The notes: generated by a model not told the origin, from the sequence alone. Positions 1 to 9,572 are shown, counted from the stretch's first letter. The stretch: DNA of 64,000 bases from Rhodoferax fermentans (GCF_002017865.1 NZ_MTJN01000002.1:3534001-3598000), one strand, 5' to 3'. A program made the numbers and translations.

Positions 1-951
1 AAATTTACCCGTCGCGCAGTACAAACGAGCATTGCTATTGGTTTGTTGGGTGGACTGTTTGCCTCACCCGTCTTGGCACAAGACAAACCCAAAGTGGCGC
101 TGGTCATGAAGTCATTGGCCAACGAATTCTTCCGCACCATGGAAGACGGGGCCAAGGCCCACAACAAGGACAACGCTGGCAAGTACACCCTGGTCTCCAA
201 CGGCATCAAGAACGAGACCGACACCGCCGCCCAGATTCGCATGGTCGAGCAGATGGTTGCCCAAAAGGCCAATGCCATCGTGATTGCCCCGGCCGACTCC
301 AAAGCCCTGGTGCCGGTGCTCAAAACCGCCATCGACCAAGGCATTCTGGTCGTCAACATTGACAACAAACTCGATGCCGATGCACAAAAAGAAAAAGGCA
401 TCCAGATCCCGTTTGCTGGCCCAGACAATCGCGCGGGCGCCAAGCTGGTGGGTGATTACCTGGCCAAGACCCTCAAGTCAGGTGACAAGGTCGGCATCAT
501 TGAAGGGGTCTCCACCACCTTCAACGCCCAACAGCGCACTCTGGGTTTTCAGGACGCGATGAAGGCTGCCGGTGTGACTGTGGTCGGGGTGCAGTCGGGC
601 AACTGGGAAATTGACAAAGGCAACGTGGTGGCATCCGGCATGCTGCGTGAACACCCTGATCTGAAGGCCCTGCTGGCTGGCAATGACAACATGGCTCTCG
701 GTGCGGTGGCTGCCGTCAAGGCCGCTGGCAAAACCGGCCAGGTGATGGTGGTGGGTTACGACAACATCAATGCCGTCAAACCCATGCTCAAGGATGGCCG
801 CATGCTGGCCACGGCCGATCAGTACGGCGCCAAACAGGCGGTGTTCGGTATCGAAATCGCTTTGAAAGCGCTGGCCGAGAAGAAAAAACAATCGGAAATG
901 CCTGCTGCCATCCAGACCGATGTGGTGTTGGTGACCAAAGACAGCAAGTGA
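1..951 (+). CDS. rbsB: Ribose-type ABC transporter periplasmic binding protein (5' partial)
   Basis: Periplasmic sugar-binding protein that delivers ribose (or a close pentose) to the RbsAC importer. The window opens inside the gene: the frame is already open at base 1 and reads through a basic n-region (KFTRRAVQ), a hydrophobic core and a cleavage site near ASPVLA/QD, so the true start lies just upstream. The mature part shows the Peripla_BP_4 pattern (VALVMKSLANEFF near the start, NDNMALGAV, VVGYDN). An in-frame TTG at 43 lies within the signal peptide and is not a likely start. It is first of a complete rbs gene set, which supports the ribose assignment. Confidence 0.93.
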   Translation, partial: KFTRRAVQTSIAIGLLGGLFASPVLAQDKPKVALVMKSLANEFFRTMEDGAKAHNKDNAGKYTLVSNGIKNETDTAAQIRMVEQMVAQKANAIVIAPADSKALVPVLKTAIDQGILVVNIDNKLDADAQKEKGIQIPFAGPDNRAGAKLVGDYLAKTLKSGDKVGIIEGVSTTFNAQQRTLGFQDAMKAAGVTVVGVQSGNWEIDKGNVVASGMLREHPDLKALLAGNDNMALGAVAAVKAAGKTGQVMVVGYDNINAVKPMLKDGRMLATADQYGAKQAVFGIEIALKALAEKKKQSEMPAAIQTDVVLVTKDSK

Positions 952-987
952 TCCTGGTCAAGCTGTGACCGTGGCACAGGCCAAGCC

Positions 988-1009
988 GCCCGTGGGCAAG
1001 ACCACGGGC
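988..1009 (+). promoter_or_regulatory. Intercistronic hairpin between rbsB and rbsA
   Basis: Perfect 8-bp inverted repeat GCCCGTGG / CCACGGGC with a 6-base loop, 37 bases after the rbsB stop and with no T-run. In ABC operons such hairpins commonly protect the binding-protein mRNA so that it is made in excess over the membrane parts. That role is inferred here. Confidence 0.5.
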
Positions 1010-1097
1010 AGCGCTCTGGCCTGTCCACGGTGTGCCACAGCCAACGCCACGCTGCACAACAACCTCTCGCAACTTTGACATCCACACAGGCCAAGCC

Positions 1098-2669
1098 ATG
1101 CCGCCTTCCAACGCCATCCCTGAACCCGTTCTGACGATCCAGGACGTGGGCAAAACCTACGTCACTCCAGTCTTGCAAGGGGTGAGTCTGAATTTGTTTC
1201 CTGGCGAGGTGTTGGCCCTGACCGGTGAAAACGGTGCCGGCAAAAGCACCCTGGCCAAGATCATTTGCGGGCTCGAACCGGCCAGCCAAGGCAAGATGAC
1301 ACTCGCTGGCCAAGAGTTTGCCCCCAGTTCCCGGCGTCATGCCGAAAGTCTGGGTGTGCGCATGGTGATGCAGGAGCTCAGCCTGATCCCGACCCTGACG
1401 GTGGCCGAAAACCTGCTGCTGGTGGACATTCCCAACCGGGGCCGGTGGCAGGCCAACTGGATTGAGCGCGATCGCCTCAATGCTCTGGCGACACAACAAC
1501 TGGCCAAAGTCGGCATGCAGGCGATTGACCCCAACACCCTGGTGTCAGAACTGGGCATTGGCCAACAACAGATGGTGGAAATCGCCCGCAACCTGCAGGA
1601 CGACACCCGTGTGCTGATTCTGGATGAACCCACGGCCATGCTCACACCGAGTGAGACCCACCACCTGTTTGAACAGATCGCGCGACTCCAGTCCCAGGGT
1701 GTGGCCATCATTTATGTGTCGCATCGGCTCGAAGAGTTAAAAGCCATTGCCGATACCCTGGTGGTCTTGCGCGACGGCAAACTCGTTCAGGTCTGCCCGA
1801 TCAACAGCGTCACCGAGGACGACATCGTTCAGCTGATGGTGGGGCACGCCGTTTCCCAAGATCTGGACCGGCCACGTCGACCACGCGGCAACTTGCTGCT
1901 CCGTGCCGAACACATCGGCCGGGGCCGTTTGGTGAAGGACATCAGCCTTGATCTGTATGCCGGCGAGGTCTTGGGGCTGGCGGGCCTGGTGGGCAGCGGA
2001 CGCACTGAAGTTGTGCGGCTGTTGTTCGGCGCCGACCAGAACGAACATGGTGAGATCACGGTGTATGAGAACGCACCCGGACAACCGGTGCGGGCCAAGG
2101 TCAAAAAGTGGGCAGCCCCGCTGGCGGCGATTGCCGCTGGTATTGGTCTGATCACCGAGGACCGCAAATCGCAGGGTTTGCTGCTGGGCCAGCCGATTCG
2201 GATCAACACCACCTTGAGTGACGTGGGTTCCGTGTCCAAAGCAGGCTGGCTGCAACGCGCCCGCGAAGTCAACATCGTCAAAGCCTTGATTGACCGGCTG
2301 TCGGTACGCTGCAACTCCATGGAGCAAGCTGTGGGCACCCTGAGTGGTGGCAACCAGCAAAAGGTGATTGTGTCGCGCTGGCTGCACCGCAACTGCGATG
2401 TGCTGTTGCTCGACGAACCCACACGGGGTGTGGACGTGGGTGCACGGGCGGACATTTACGCCGAGCTGGAGCAGATGGCCCAGTCCGGCAAGGCCTTGCT
2501 CATGGTGTCGAGTGATCTGCGTGAACTGATGCAGATGGCCGACCGCATTGGTGTCATGAGCAACGGCAAGCTGATCAAAATTTTCGAGCGGGGGCAGTGG
2601 ACGGAAAAGTCCTTGCTGGCCGCCGCTTTCAACGATACCCATCAACCCGTGGCGCCGGTGGCGGCCTGA
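1098..2669 (+). CDS. rbsA: Ribose ABC transporter ATPase, two fused nucleotide-binding domains
   Basis: Energises ribose import at the inner membrane. About 523 residues, the normal size for the duplicated sugar-import ATPases. The first domain has Walker A GENGAGKST (residues 43-51) and signature LGIGQQQ. The second has a degenerate Walker A (GLVGSGRTE), a good signature LSGGNQQK near residue 415 and LLLDEPTRGVD. This asymmetry is typical of RbsA/MglA/XylG. I chose ATG 1098 (MPPSNAIPE) because the 22 codons upstream are low-quality coding. It lies 146 bases after rbsB and 39 bases before rbsC. Confidence 0.95.
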   Translation: MPPSNAIPEPVLTIQDVGKTYVTPVLQGVSLNLFPGEVLALTGENGAGKSTLAKIICGLEPASQGKMTLAGQEFAPSSRRHAESLGVRMVMQELSLIPTLTVAENLLLVDIPNRGRWQANWIERDRLNALATQQLAKVGMQAIDPNTLVSELGIGQQQMVEIARNLQDDTRVLILDEPTAMLTPSETHHLFEQIARLQSQGVAIIYVSHRLEELKAIADTLVVLRDGKLVQVCPINSVTEDDIVQLMVGHAVSQDLDRPRRPRGNLLLRAEHIGRGRLVKDISLDLYAGEVLGLAGLVGSGRTEVVRLLFGADQNEHGEITVYENAPGQPVRAKVKKWAAPLAAIAAGIGLITEDRKSQGLLLGQPIRINTTLSDVGSVSKAGWLQRAREVNIVKALIDRLSVRCNSMEQAVGTLSGGNQQKVIVSRWLHRNCDVLLLDEPTRGVDVGARADIYAELEQMAQSGKALLMVSSDLRELMQMADRIGVMSNGKLIKIFERGQWTEKSLLAAAFNDTHQPVAPVAA

Positions 2670-2708
2670 ACCCAGCGCCCCTGTGCACCACTTTCACGAT
2701 CCTCTGTT

Positions 2709-3683
2709 ATGACCACATCCATCCAACACAAGACCGCTGGCGCCGCGCGCAGCCAACTGGGCACCTACCTGGGACTCGCAGCGGTCCTGCTGGGCATGGT
2801 GATCTTTTTTGGCAGTTTGAGCGAGTACTTTTTCAGCGCCGCCACCTTCCTGGCCATTGCCAATGAAATCCCGGCCCTGCTGGTGATGTCGGTGGGCATG
2901 ACCTTTGTGCTGATCATCGCCGGGATCGACCTGTCGGTCGGCTCGGTCTTGGCGCTGTCTGCCGCAGCCGCGGCCAACGCCATCCTGCAGTGGCATTGGG
3001 GCAGTGTCTCGGCGGCCTTGCTCGGCCTGGTGGTTGGTTTGGCCTGTGGCGCCTTCACCGGCTGGATCTCCGTGGCCTGGCGACTGCCCTCCTTCATCGT
3101 TTCTCTGGGCATGCTGGAGGCCGTGCGGGGTGGCGCCTATGTGTTGACCGACTCGCGCACCCAGTATGTGGGCAACGCCATGGCTGGCTTGGCCGTGCCT
3201 TGGGTGGCCGGTATTTCCAGCGCGTTTTTCATCGCGGTGGTGCTGGTGTTTGTGGCCCAAGTGGTGCTCACCAAAACCGTGTTTGGCCGTTATGTGGTGG
3301 GCATTGGCACCAATGAAGAAGCCATGCGTCTGGCCGGCATCAACCCCAGCCCGATCCGTATTGCGGTGTTTGCGGCCACCGGTTTGCTGGCTGGCTTGGC
3401 TGGCTTGATGCAGTCGGCCCGGTTGGAGGCAGCCGACCCGAATTCGGGCACCGGCATTGAGCTGCAGGTGATTGCGGCGGTGGTGATTGGCGGCACCAGC
3501 CTGATGGGTGGCCGGGGTTCGGTGATCAACACCTTTTTTGGCGTGCTGATCATTGCGGTGCTGGAGGCTGGCCTGGCGCAGATCGGTGTCAGTGACCCGA
3601 GCAAACGTATCATCACAGGGTGTGTGATTGTGATCGCGGTGATCATCGACACCTTGCGCCAGAAACGCGGCGCTGCCGCCTAG
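2709..3683 (+). CDS. rbsC: Ribose ABC transporter permease
   Basis: Inner-membrane channel subunit of the ribose importer (BPD_transp_2 family), 324 residues with about eight to ten hydrophobic segments. The family signature is clear: IAGIDLSVGSVLALSAA around residue 75, and AAVVIGGTSLMGGRGSV around residue 260. It sits between rbsA and the regulator, 18 bases before the latter, and is certainly co-transcribed. Confidence 0.95.
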   Translation: MTTSIQHKTAGAARSQLGTYLGLAAVLLGMVIFFGSLSEYFFSAATFLAIANEIPALLVMSVGMTFVLIIAGIDLSVGSVLALSAAAAANAILQWHWGSVSAALLGLVVGLACGAFTGWISVAWRLPSFIVSLGMLEAVRGGAYVLTDSRTQYVGNAMAGLAVPWVAGISSAFFIAVVLVFVAQVVLTKTVFGRYVVGIGTNEEAMRLAGINPSPIRIAVFAATGLLAGLAGLMQSARLEAADPNSGTGIELQVIAAVVIGGTSLMGGRGSVINTFFGVLIIAVLEAGLAQIGVSDPSKRIITGCVIVIAVIIDTLRQKRGAAA

Positions 3684-3701
3684 AACCTATTTTTTTCGCC
3701 G

Positions 3702-4715
3702 ATGGCCTCCATCAAAGACGTTGCCCTCAGAGCCCGGGTGTCCACCACCACGGTCTCCCATGTGGTGAACCGCACCCGCTTTGTCAGTGACCCGGTGCGC
3801 CACGAGGTGGAGGCTGCCATTCGCGAACTGAACTATGTGCCCAGCGCGGTGGCACGCAGCCTCAAGAGCAACTCCACCAAAACCATTGGCATGTTGATCC
3901 CCAACTGCTCCAACCCGTACTTCGCCGAGATTGTGCGCAGTGTGGAGGACCATTGTTTTGGCGCGGGTTACACCCTGATCTTGTGCAACACCGATGACGA
4001 ACCACACCGTCAGAGTGCCTATCTGCAGGCCCTGACCGAGAAGCGCATCGACGGCATGATCATCATCTCTACCGGGGAAGGCCAGGACTTTCAACGCATG
4101 CTGCACGGCCTGCCCATCCCCATGGTGCTGTTGGACCGCGAAATTGACGAGGTCAACTGTGATCTGGTGGAGACTGCCCATTTGCAGGGCGGTCTGATGG
4201 CCACCGAACACTTGATTGGCCTGGGGCACCAACGCATCGCCTGCCTGGCCGGCCCCGCCAACCTGAACTCCAGCGCCCAGCGCATCGAGGGTTGGCGCAG
4301 CGCCTTGGCCAAGGCCGGTCTGGCGGCAGACTCCTCTGACTTGCTGTGGCACAGTGATTTCACCAGCCAGGGCGGCTTCAGCACCATGCAGGCCATTCTG
4401 GCGTCGCCGCTGGCACCCACCGCAGTTTTTGTGTGCAACGACCTGATGAGCATCGGTGCACTCAGTGCGGCCCACCAAGCCGGTATCCAGATTCCCCAGC
4501 AGATGTCCCTGATCGGGTTTGATGACATCGAGCTGGCCAAATTTGCCAGCCCGGCACTCACTACCATCGCCCAACCCAAACTGCGCATTGGCATTGCGGC
4601 GGTGGACATGTTGCTTGAACGCATTCAAGGCGGGCGGATACAAACCAGGCAAGTGATCCTGCTGCCCGAACTCATTGTGCGCAATTCCACCACCGTGGTC
4701 CGCCCAGACCACTGA
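3702..4715 (+). CDS. rbsR: LacI-family transcriptional regulator of the ribose operon
   Basis: Sugar-responsive DNA-binding repressor, 337 residues. The N-terminal LacI helix-turn-helix is obvious (IKDVALRARVSTTTVSHVVN, with the hinge SAVARSLKS following), then a periplasmic-binding-protein-like effector domain ending VILLPELIVRNST. It is inside the operon between rbsC and rbsK, so it is probably autoregulated with the structural genes. Ribose is inferred as effector from context; the operator would lie upstream of the window. Confidence 0.9.
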   Translation: MASIKDVALRARVSTTTVSHVVNRTRFVSDPVRHEVEAAIRELNYVPSAVARSLKSNSTKTIGMLIPNCSNPYFAEIVRSVEDHCFGAGYTLILCNTDDEPHRQSAYLQALTEKRIDGMIIISTGEGQDFQRMLHGLPIPMVLLDREIDEVNCDLVETAHLQGGLMATEHLIGLGHQRIACLAGPANLNSSAQRIEGWRSALAKAGLAADSSDLLWHSDFTSQGGFSTMQAILASPLAPTAVFVCNDLMSIGALSAAHQAGIQIPQQMSLIGFDDIELAKFASPALTTIAQPKLRIGIAAVDMLLERIQGGRIQTRQVILLPELIVRNSTTVVRPDH

Positions 4716-4730
4716 CTCCCCCTCTCCACC

Positions 4731-5675
4731 ATGACAGAAACACCCCCCAAAGTCGTTTGCCTAGGCAGCTTGAACATGGACCTCGTGATTGCGGTGCCGC
4801 GTGCACCCGCCGAAGGCGAGACGGTTCAAGGCGATTCCATCCGTTATGTCCCCGGCGGCAAAGGCGCCAACCAGGCCGTGAGCTGCGCGCGCCAGGGGGC
4901 AGATGTCAGCATGCTGGGCCGCGTCGGACCAGACCACCATGGCCAGGTACTCAGCGAGGCGCTCCAGCAGGATGGCATTGCCGTGCATGGGGTGTTGGTT
5001 GACCCCGAGGTCGCCACCGGCGTGGCCATGGTGATGGTCGAAGCCAGCGGACTCAACCGCATTGTGGTGATTGCTGGCGCCAATGGCCAAGTTTGCCTCG
5101 ACGAAGCCCAGTTGGCCCAGGAACTGCAGGATGCGCAATTCCTGATCATGCAGTTTGAGGTGCCGATGCCGCAGGTGCTGCAGGCAGCCCGGGTGGCGCG
5201 CAGCCTGGGTTGCCAAGTGGTGCTGAACCCCTCACCGGCCCAAACCCTGCCAGAAGCACTGTGGCCGCTGGTGGATGTGATGATCGTCAACGAAACCGAG
5301 GCGCGCTTCTTGACCGGTCTGTCACCCGATACCGACCCCAAAGTGGCCGCAGAAGTGGGCCGCCAGTTGCGCAGCAAAGGTGTCTCCCAGGCGGTTGTGA
5401 CACTGGGTGCCTTGGGGGCTGTGGCCACCGATGCCGGTGGCAGCACCTACCACCCTGCACCTCAGGTCAAGGTGGTTGACACCACGGCAGCCGGTGATAC
5501 CTTTTTGGGCGCCGTCACCGTGGCATTGGCCAGCCAAAGAAGCCTGTCTGCAAGTGTTGATATGGGTATCAAGGCGTCCACACTGTGTGTCCAGACCATG
5601 GGCGCCCAGCCATCGATCCCGACACTGGCACAAACCCAACAGAATTTGTCCGTTCCACCCTGGATGTCTTTATGA
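4731..5675 (+). CDS. rbsK: Ribokinase
   Basis: Phosphorylates D-ribose to ribose 5-phosphate with ATP. PfkB-family protein of 314 residues: substrate-side motif GGKGANQAVSCARQG near residue 43 and the ATP/anion-hole signature DTTAAGDTFLGAV near residue 250, including the catalytic Asp of GD. It starts 15 bases after rbsR, and its TGA overlaps the ATG of rbsD by four bases (ATGA), so the last two genes are translationally coupled. Confidence 0.95.
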   Translation: MTETPPKVVCLGSLNMDLVIAVPRAPAEGETVQGDSIRYVPGGKGANQAVSCARQGADVSMLGRVGPDHHGQVLSEALQQDGIAVHGVLVDPEVATGVAMVMVEASGLNRIVVIAGANGQVCLDEAQLAQELQDAQFLIMQFEVPMPQVLQAARVARSLGCQVVLNPSPAQTLPEALWPLVDVMIVNETEARFLTGLSPDTDPKVAAEVGRQLRSKGVSQAVVTLGALGAVATDAGGSTYHPAPQVKVVDTTAAGDTFLGAVTVALASQRSLSASVDMGIKASTLCVQTMGAQPSIPTLAQTQQNLSVPPWMSL

Positions 5676-6070
5676 AACGCTCTGCCCTGCTCCACGCCGA
5701 ACTCTCCCACCTGATCGCCACCATGGGCCACGGTGACATGCTGGTGATTGGGGATGCTGGTCTGCCGATCCCGGTCGGACCCAACGCACCCCAACGGATT
5801 GACCTGGCCGTGACCTTGGGCACCCCCGGGCTGGCAGAGGTGCTCAAGGCGGTGTTGTCCGAACTGCAGGTTGAGCGCACGGTGATTGCCACCGAAGCCT
5901 TGACCGCAGGCCAGCCACCGGCCTGGTACACACAACAACTGAGCCTGGCCCCCCAGACCATGAGCCACGAGGCCTTCAAAAAGTTGTGCGGCAGCGCACG
6001 CGCCATGGTGCGCACCGGTGAGTCCACCCCGTATGCCAACATCATCCTGGTCTCCGGCGTGACGTTTTGA
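5672..6070 (+). CDS. rbsD: D-ribose pyranase
   Basis: Interconverts beta-pyranose and beta-furanose ribose so that ribokinase gets its substrate. 132 residues, close to the usual size. Family features are visible: a Met-Lys start followed by a conserved catalytic-type His (H9, LLHAELS), then GHGDMLVIGDAGLPIP and the C-terminal TGESTPYANIIL. ATG 5672 is chosen because it overlaps the rbsK stop and gives the family N-terminus. Last gene of the operon; a small GC hairpin follows at 6076-6093. Confidence 0.94.
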   Translation: MKRSALLHAELSHLIATMGHGDMLVIGDAGLPIPVGPNAPQRIDLAVTLGTPGLAEVLKAVLSELQVERTVIATEALTAGQPPAWYTQQLSLAPQTMSHEAFKKLCGSARAMVRTGESTPYANIILVSGVTF

Positions 6071-6187
6071 AGCCTGGGTGGCCAACACCACCCTGTAACC
6101 CAAAAGAACCTCGGCGCAGGGTTCTGCGGCCACCAAACGCGGCTATGCTGGCCGGGCGCCCAGGCCTTGTTCGGCCGGGCGCCTTTC

Positions 6188-7390
6188 ATGCGCACTGACC
6201 ACAAAGCTTTTTACACCTCCCTGTTCCTCTCGCGCCTGGCCGACCAGATCCTGTTGTTTCTGGTGCCACTGGTGGTGTTCCAGGTCACCCAAAGCACCGC
6301 CTGGTCGGGGGTGGCCTTTTTTGTCGAAACTTTGCCACGCTTCCTGTCGTTTCCGATCTGCGGCGCGCTGTGTGACCGGATCTCGCCCTTGCGTTTGTTG
6401 CGTATCAGCCAGATGGCCCGGGCGCTGGCCTGTGTCCTGGGTTGCATCGCATCAGGCTTGACCGGTCAAGTGGCCTGGCTGGTAGGGGTGTCGGCGGTGT
6501 GTGGGGTGTTGACCACCCAAGGTTTGATGGCGCGTGAGGTGATGCTGCCGCAGGTGTTTCGCGGTGCCCGCACCGAAAAGGTCCTGGCGCATGCCCAGAT
6601 TGCCGACCAACTGGGTATGGTGCTGGGACCGCTGCTGGCGGCGCTGGCGCTGGCTTCGTGGTCCTGGGTGGTGGTGCTGGGCGCCACAGCGGTGTTGTTT
6701 GTGGCAGCGGACGCTGCGATGGCCGTCTGGCGTCGGGTCAGCCCGGTACAACTGGTCGAGCCGACGCTGGCCCACCCTCTTCAAAACATGCATTGGCTAC
6801 AACCCTACCGAACCGCGTTGACCCAGGTGCTGCGTTTGCCCGGTTTGAAACAACTGATTGTGCTGGCAGCCGGGGTTAACCTGGTGGTGGGGGTCACGCT
6901 GGCAACCTCGGCCGCGATGGTCACTGGGACGCTGCAGCAGTCCAGCAGTGACTACGCGCTGCTCCAAACCGGTGGCGCCATCGTCACCGTGCTGATTCTT
7001 CTGGTGATTGCGCGGGTGTCCTTGCCGCTGGGGGCCATGGGGCTCACCGCCTACCTGGCCATCCTGCTGGGTGCGGTGGCCACCGCGGTTTCTGGCGGAC
7101 CATGGTTGTATGCGCTTGGGTTTTTGATGGTGATTGGGTTCGACAAGATGTTCAGCGTCTACATCCGCACCCGGCGCCTGCAGGTCATTCCGGCGGCAGA
7201 CCTGGGCAAAACCACCGGGCTGATTGTGCTGCTCAACAATGTGACGCAGCCCGTGGCTGGTTTGGTGGTGGGCCTGTTTGCCGGGCCGTCCCATGCCCAA
7301 GGCGTGATCTGGGCCATGACGGCTGGCATGGCGCTGCTGGGCGGCCTGGCCGTGTGGCTTGAGCGACTGCATCGACGCCGCCAGGATTAG
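6188..7390 (+). CDS. Major facilitator superfamily transporter
   Basis: Inner-membrane protein of about 400 residues with roughly 12 hydrophobic segments, of the MFS_3/enterobactin-exporter (EntS) type. The loop-2 motif is recognisable (FPICGALCDRISPLRLLRI). The substrate is unknown. ATG 6188 is chosen over an in-frame TTG at 6167, which would add a short implausible leader. Just upstream, an 11-base direct repeat GGCCGGGCGCC occurs twice (6150 and 6173). The gene stands alone between the rbs operon and the MATE gene. Confidence 0.8.
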   Translation: MRTDHKAFYTSLFLSRLADQILLFLVPLVVFQVTQSTAWSGVAFFVETLPRFLSFPICGALCDRISPLRLLRISQMARALACVLGCIASGLTGQVAWLVGVSAVCGVLTTQGLMAREVMLPQVFRGARTEKVLAHAQIADQLGMVLGPLLAALALASWSWVVVLGATAVLFVAADAAMAVWRRVSPVQLVEPTLAHPLQNMHWLQPYRTALTQVLRLPGLKQLIVLAAGVNLVVGVTLATSAAMVTGTLQQSSSDYALLQTGGAIVTVLILLVIARVSLPLGAMGLTAYLAILLGAVATAVSGGPWLYALGFLMVIGFDKMFSVYIRTRRLQVIPAADLGKTTGLIVLLNNVTQPVAGLVVGLFAGPSHAQGVIWAMTAGMALLGGLAVWLERLHRRRQD

Positions 7391-7393
7391 TGG

Positions 7394-7443
7394 TCTTTTT
7401 GGCATCTAGCCCTTATTTCATAAGGGCTTATAGCTATTTTTAG
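7394..7443 (-). repeat. Dispersed palindromic repeat, copy 1 (minus orientation)
   Basis: Core palindrome AGCCCTTAT-TTC-ATAAGGGCT at 7408-7428. Read on the minus strand it gives the family layout ATAGCTA-TA-AGCCCTTAT..ATAAGGGCTAGA-GCC. It lies between the MFS and MATE genes. Confidence 0.85.
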
Positions 7444-7452
7444 CAGAGCAAA

Positions 7453-8973
7453 ATGCACGGATGCAACGCAGCATCAAGCGCAGCAGCCCAGGCCGCAAGC
7501 ACCGCCTGCATTCATCCTAAAATCAGCACCCCTCCCGCCTTCCATCAGCGCAAAGCGCTATCACTTTTGATATCCCCACTGCAACACCTTTTCCGCCATC
7601 CGGCGTCGCGTACCCGTTTGTCCACCGAACTGCGGGGCCTGTGGCAGCTGGCCTGGCCGATCCTGATCGGGCAGCTGGCCACCGTTGGCATGGCCGTGGT
7701 CGATGTGGCCATGGCCGGCCACGCCTCGGCGCAAGATCTGGCCGGGGTGTCGCTCGGGGTGTCGGTCTGGAACATGCTCATGATCACCCTGATGGGCCTG
7801 GTGATGAGTGTCAACCCGATGGTGGCACACCAGGTGGGCGCGGGTGACCTGGCCGGGGTGCCGCCCATCGTGCGCCAGGCGCTGTGGAAAGCGCTGGGTG
7901 TGGGGCTGATCGCACTGCTGCTGGCCCAAGTCACCACCGAGTTGTTTGACCACATGCTGCTGGAGCCGTATGTGCGCGACCTGGCCAAGGGGTTTGTGCA
8001 GATCACCAGCGCGGCCCTGCCGCTGTTTGCCTGTTACCGCGTGTTGTACGGCTACAGCACCAGCATCAACCAAACCAAGCCGCTGATGGTGATTGCGCTG
8101 CTGTCCTTGCTGCTCAACATCGGTGTCAACAGCCTGCTGGTGTTTGGCACGCTGGGGTTCCCGCGCCTGGGTGGCCTGGGCTGCGCCTGGGCCACACTGG
8201 CCACGGTGGCGTTTAACCTGCTGGCGCTGGTGTGGTGGATGCACCACTCCGCAGCCTACCGCAGCACCTGGCCGCTGGGTCACTTTGAGCCGCCGCACTG
8301 GGTGCAGATCAAAAGCCTGCTCAAGCTGGGCCTGCCGATTGGGGTGACCTACTTTGCCGAGAGCAGCGCGTTCAGCCTGATTGCGCTCTTGATCGCCGAG
8401 TTTGGCAGCACCCAGATGGCGGCGCACCAGATTGCGCTGAACTTCACCTCGCTGGTGTTCATGGTGCCGCTGAGTGTGGGGCTTGCGCTGCTGACACGGG
8501 TCGGACAATCACTCGGCGCTGGCGACGCGGTGCTGGCGCGTTACCAGGCCTGGGTCGGGGTCGCGGTGGGGTTGGTGGTTGCCAGCTTGTCAGCGGCCAG
8601 TATGGCGCTGACCGCCAAGTGGATTGCCAGCGCCTACACCAGCGACACGGCGGTGATCACCATGGCAGCACAGTTGCTGCTGCTGGCGGCGGTGTTCCAG
8701 CTGTCGGACGCCACCCAGGTCATCACCAGCTGCGCCATCCGTGGTTACAAAGTGACACGTTCACCGATGGTGATCCACCTGACCGCGTTCTGGGGGTTTG
8801 CCCTGCCACTGGGCTACGTGCTGGGCCTGGCCCCCAGCTGGATGCCCTGGCGACCCGATCAGGCCATGGCGGCACAGGGTTTCTGGATCGCACTGATTTT
8901 GGGCCTGACGATTGCCGCGCTGGGCCTGGTGGTGTTGCTGCGCCAGGTGGCACGTGCCCACCTGCGGGCCTGA
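7453..8973 (+). CDS. MATE-family multidrug/cation efflux protein
   Basis: Drug:cation antiporter of the inner membrane (NorM-like). The open frame is 506 residues with 12 hydrophobic segments. MatE features include LAWPILIGQLATVGMAVVDVAMAG in the first helix pair and a second repeat starting LKLGLPIGVTYFAESSAF. The first 38 codons from ATG 7453 are Ala/Ser-rich and unlike the family; a TTG at 7567 (LISPLQHLF) is an alternative start that gives a more usual length. The end is firm and the start is uncertain. Confidence 0.85.
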   Translation: MHGCNAASSAAAQAASTACIHPKISTPPAFHQRKALSLLISPLQHLFRHPASRTRLSTELRGLWQLAWPILIGQLATVGMAVVDVAMAGHASAQDLAGVSLGVSVWNMLMITLMGLVMSVNPMVAHQVGAGDLAGVPPIVRQALWKALGVGLIALLLAQVTTELFDHMLLEPYVRDLAKGFVQITSAALPLFACYRVLYGYSTSINQTKPLMVIALLSLLLNIGVNSLLVFGTLGFPRLGGLGCAWATLATVAFNLLALVWWMHHSAAYRSTWPLGHFEPPHWVQIKSLLKLGLPIGVTYFAESSAFSLIALLIAEFGSTQMAAHQIALNFTSLVFMVPLSVGLALLTRVGQSLGAGDAVLARYQAWVGVAVGLVVASLSAASMALTAKWIASAYTSDTAVITMAAQLLLLAAVFQLSDATQVITSCAIRGYKVTRSPMVIHLTAFWGFALPLGYVLGLAPSWMPWRPDQAMAAQGFWIALILGLTIAALGLVVLLRQVARAHLRA

Positions 8974-8993
8974 ACCTAGCCCCCTTCACTGCC

Positions 8994-9479
8994 TTAGCGT
9001 GGTGTCAAACCCGTAGAACGCGAGCGATCATCCATCTCAGCCAGATTGGCGGCCAGTGAGTTGCCGGATTGCTCCACGGCCAGGCGCAGCGCACGCTCCA
9101 GCTGATCCAGGCGGGCTTCCAGGGTGGCCTTGGCTTCGCGGTCGGTCACGGCCAAACGTTTGAACTCCAGCTCCAAAAAACCACGCAATTCGGTGAACCG
9201 CGAAGCCTCTGCCTGGTCGGCCAATTTGCGGTTGGCCTGCAACTCCTTGGCATGGGCACGTGCATCAAACATCACCGTGCTCTGCAGGTACAAGACATAG
9301 ACCAAAAACACCGCCACCAACAGCGCCATCAGCGCCAGAAAAATCAGGCCCAAGGGCGCCTGGATGTCGATCACACCCAGTGACAGCGGCGTGGGCGCCA
9401 AAATCACCGACCAGTTCAACACGGTAAAAGCCGCCACCGCCAGCAAGGCCAGCAACACCGAGAGGGTTCGTAATTTCAT
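8994..9479 (-). CDS. LapA-domain membrane protein
   Basis: 161-residue protein with two hydrophobic segments close to the N-terminus (MKLRTLSVLLALLAVAAF, then a second around residues 45-67) and a charged, probably coiled-coil tail rich in Lys, Glu and Arg. This matches the LapA_dom (lipopolysaccharide assembly protein A domain) architecture: membrane-anchored with a cytoplasmic helix. Function beyond the fold is not evident. It is convergent with the MATE gene, with only 20 bases between stops. Confidence 0.65.
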   Translation of the reverse strand: MKLRTLSVLLALLAVAAFTVLNWSVILAPTPLSLGVIDIQAPLGLIFLALMALLVAVFLVYVLYLQSTVMFDARAHAKELQANRKLADQAEASRFTELRGFLELEFKRLAVTDREAKATLEARLDQLERALRLAVEQSGNSLAANLAEMDDRSRSTGLTPR

Positions 9480-9517
9480 CGAAGGGTTCCTTTCAAAAAG
9501 CGCCCGGCACCAAACAC

Positions 9518-9552
9518 AACGGCCTGCACCTGCGTCAGCAGGTCAGGCCGTT
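9518..9552 (-). terminator. Long hairpin downstream of scoB
   Basis: Nested inverted repeat: outer arms AACGGCCTG / CAGGCCGTT, then a one-base bulge and inner arms ACCTGC / GCAGGT around GTCA. It lies 20 bases beyond the scoB stop on that strand. There is no T-run directly after it, so it may be a Rho-assisted end or an mRNA-stabilising stem. Confidence 0.55.
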
Positions 9553-9572
9553 GGCTGCGGCTGGGCAGCGCT

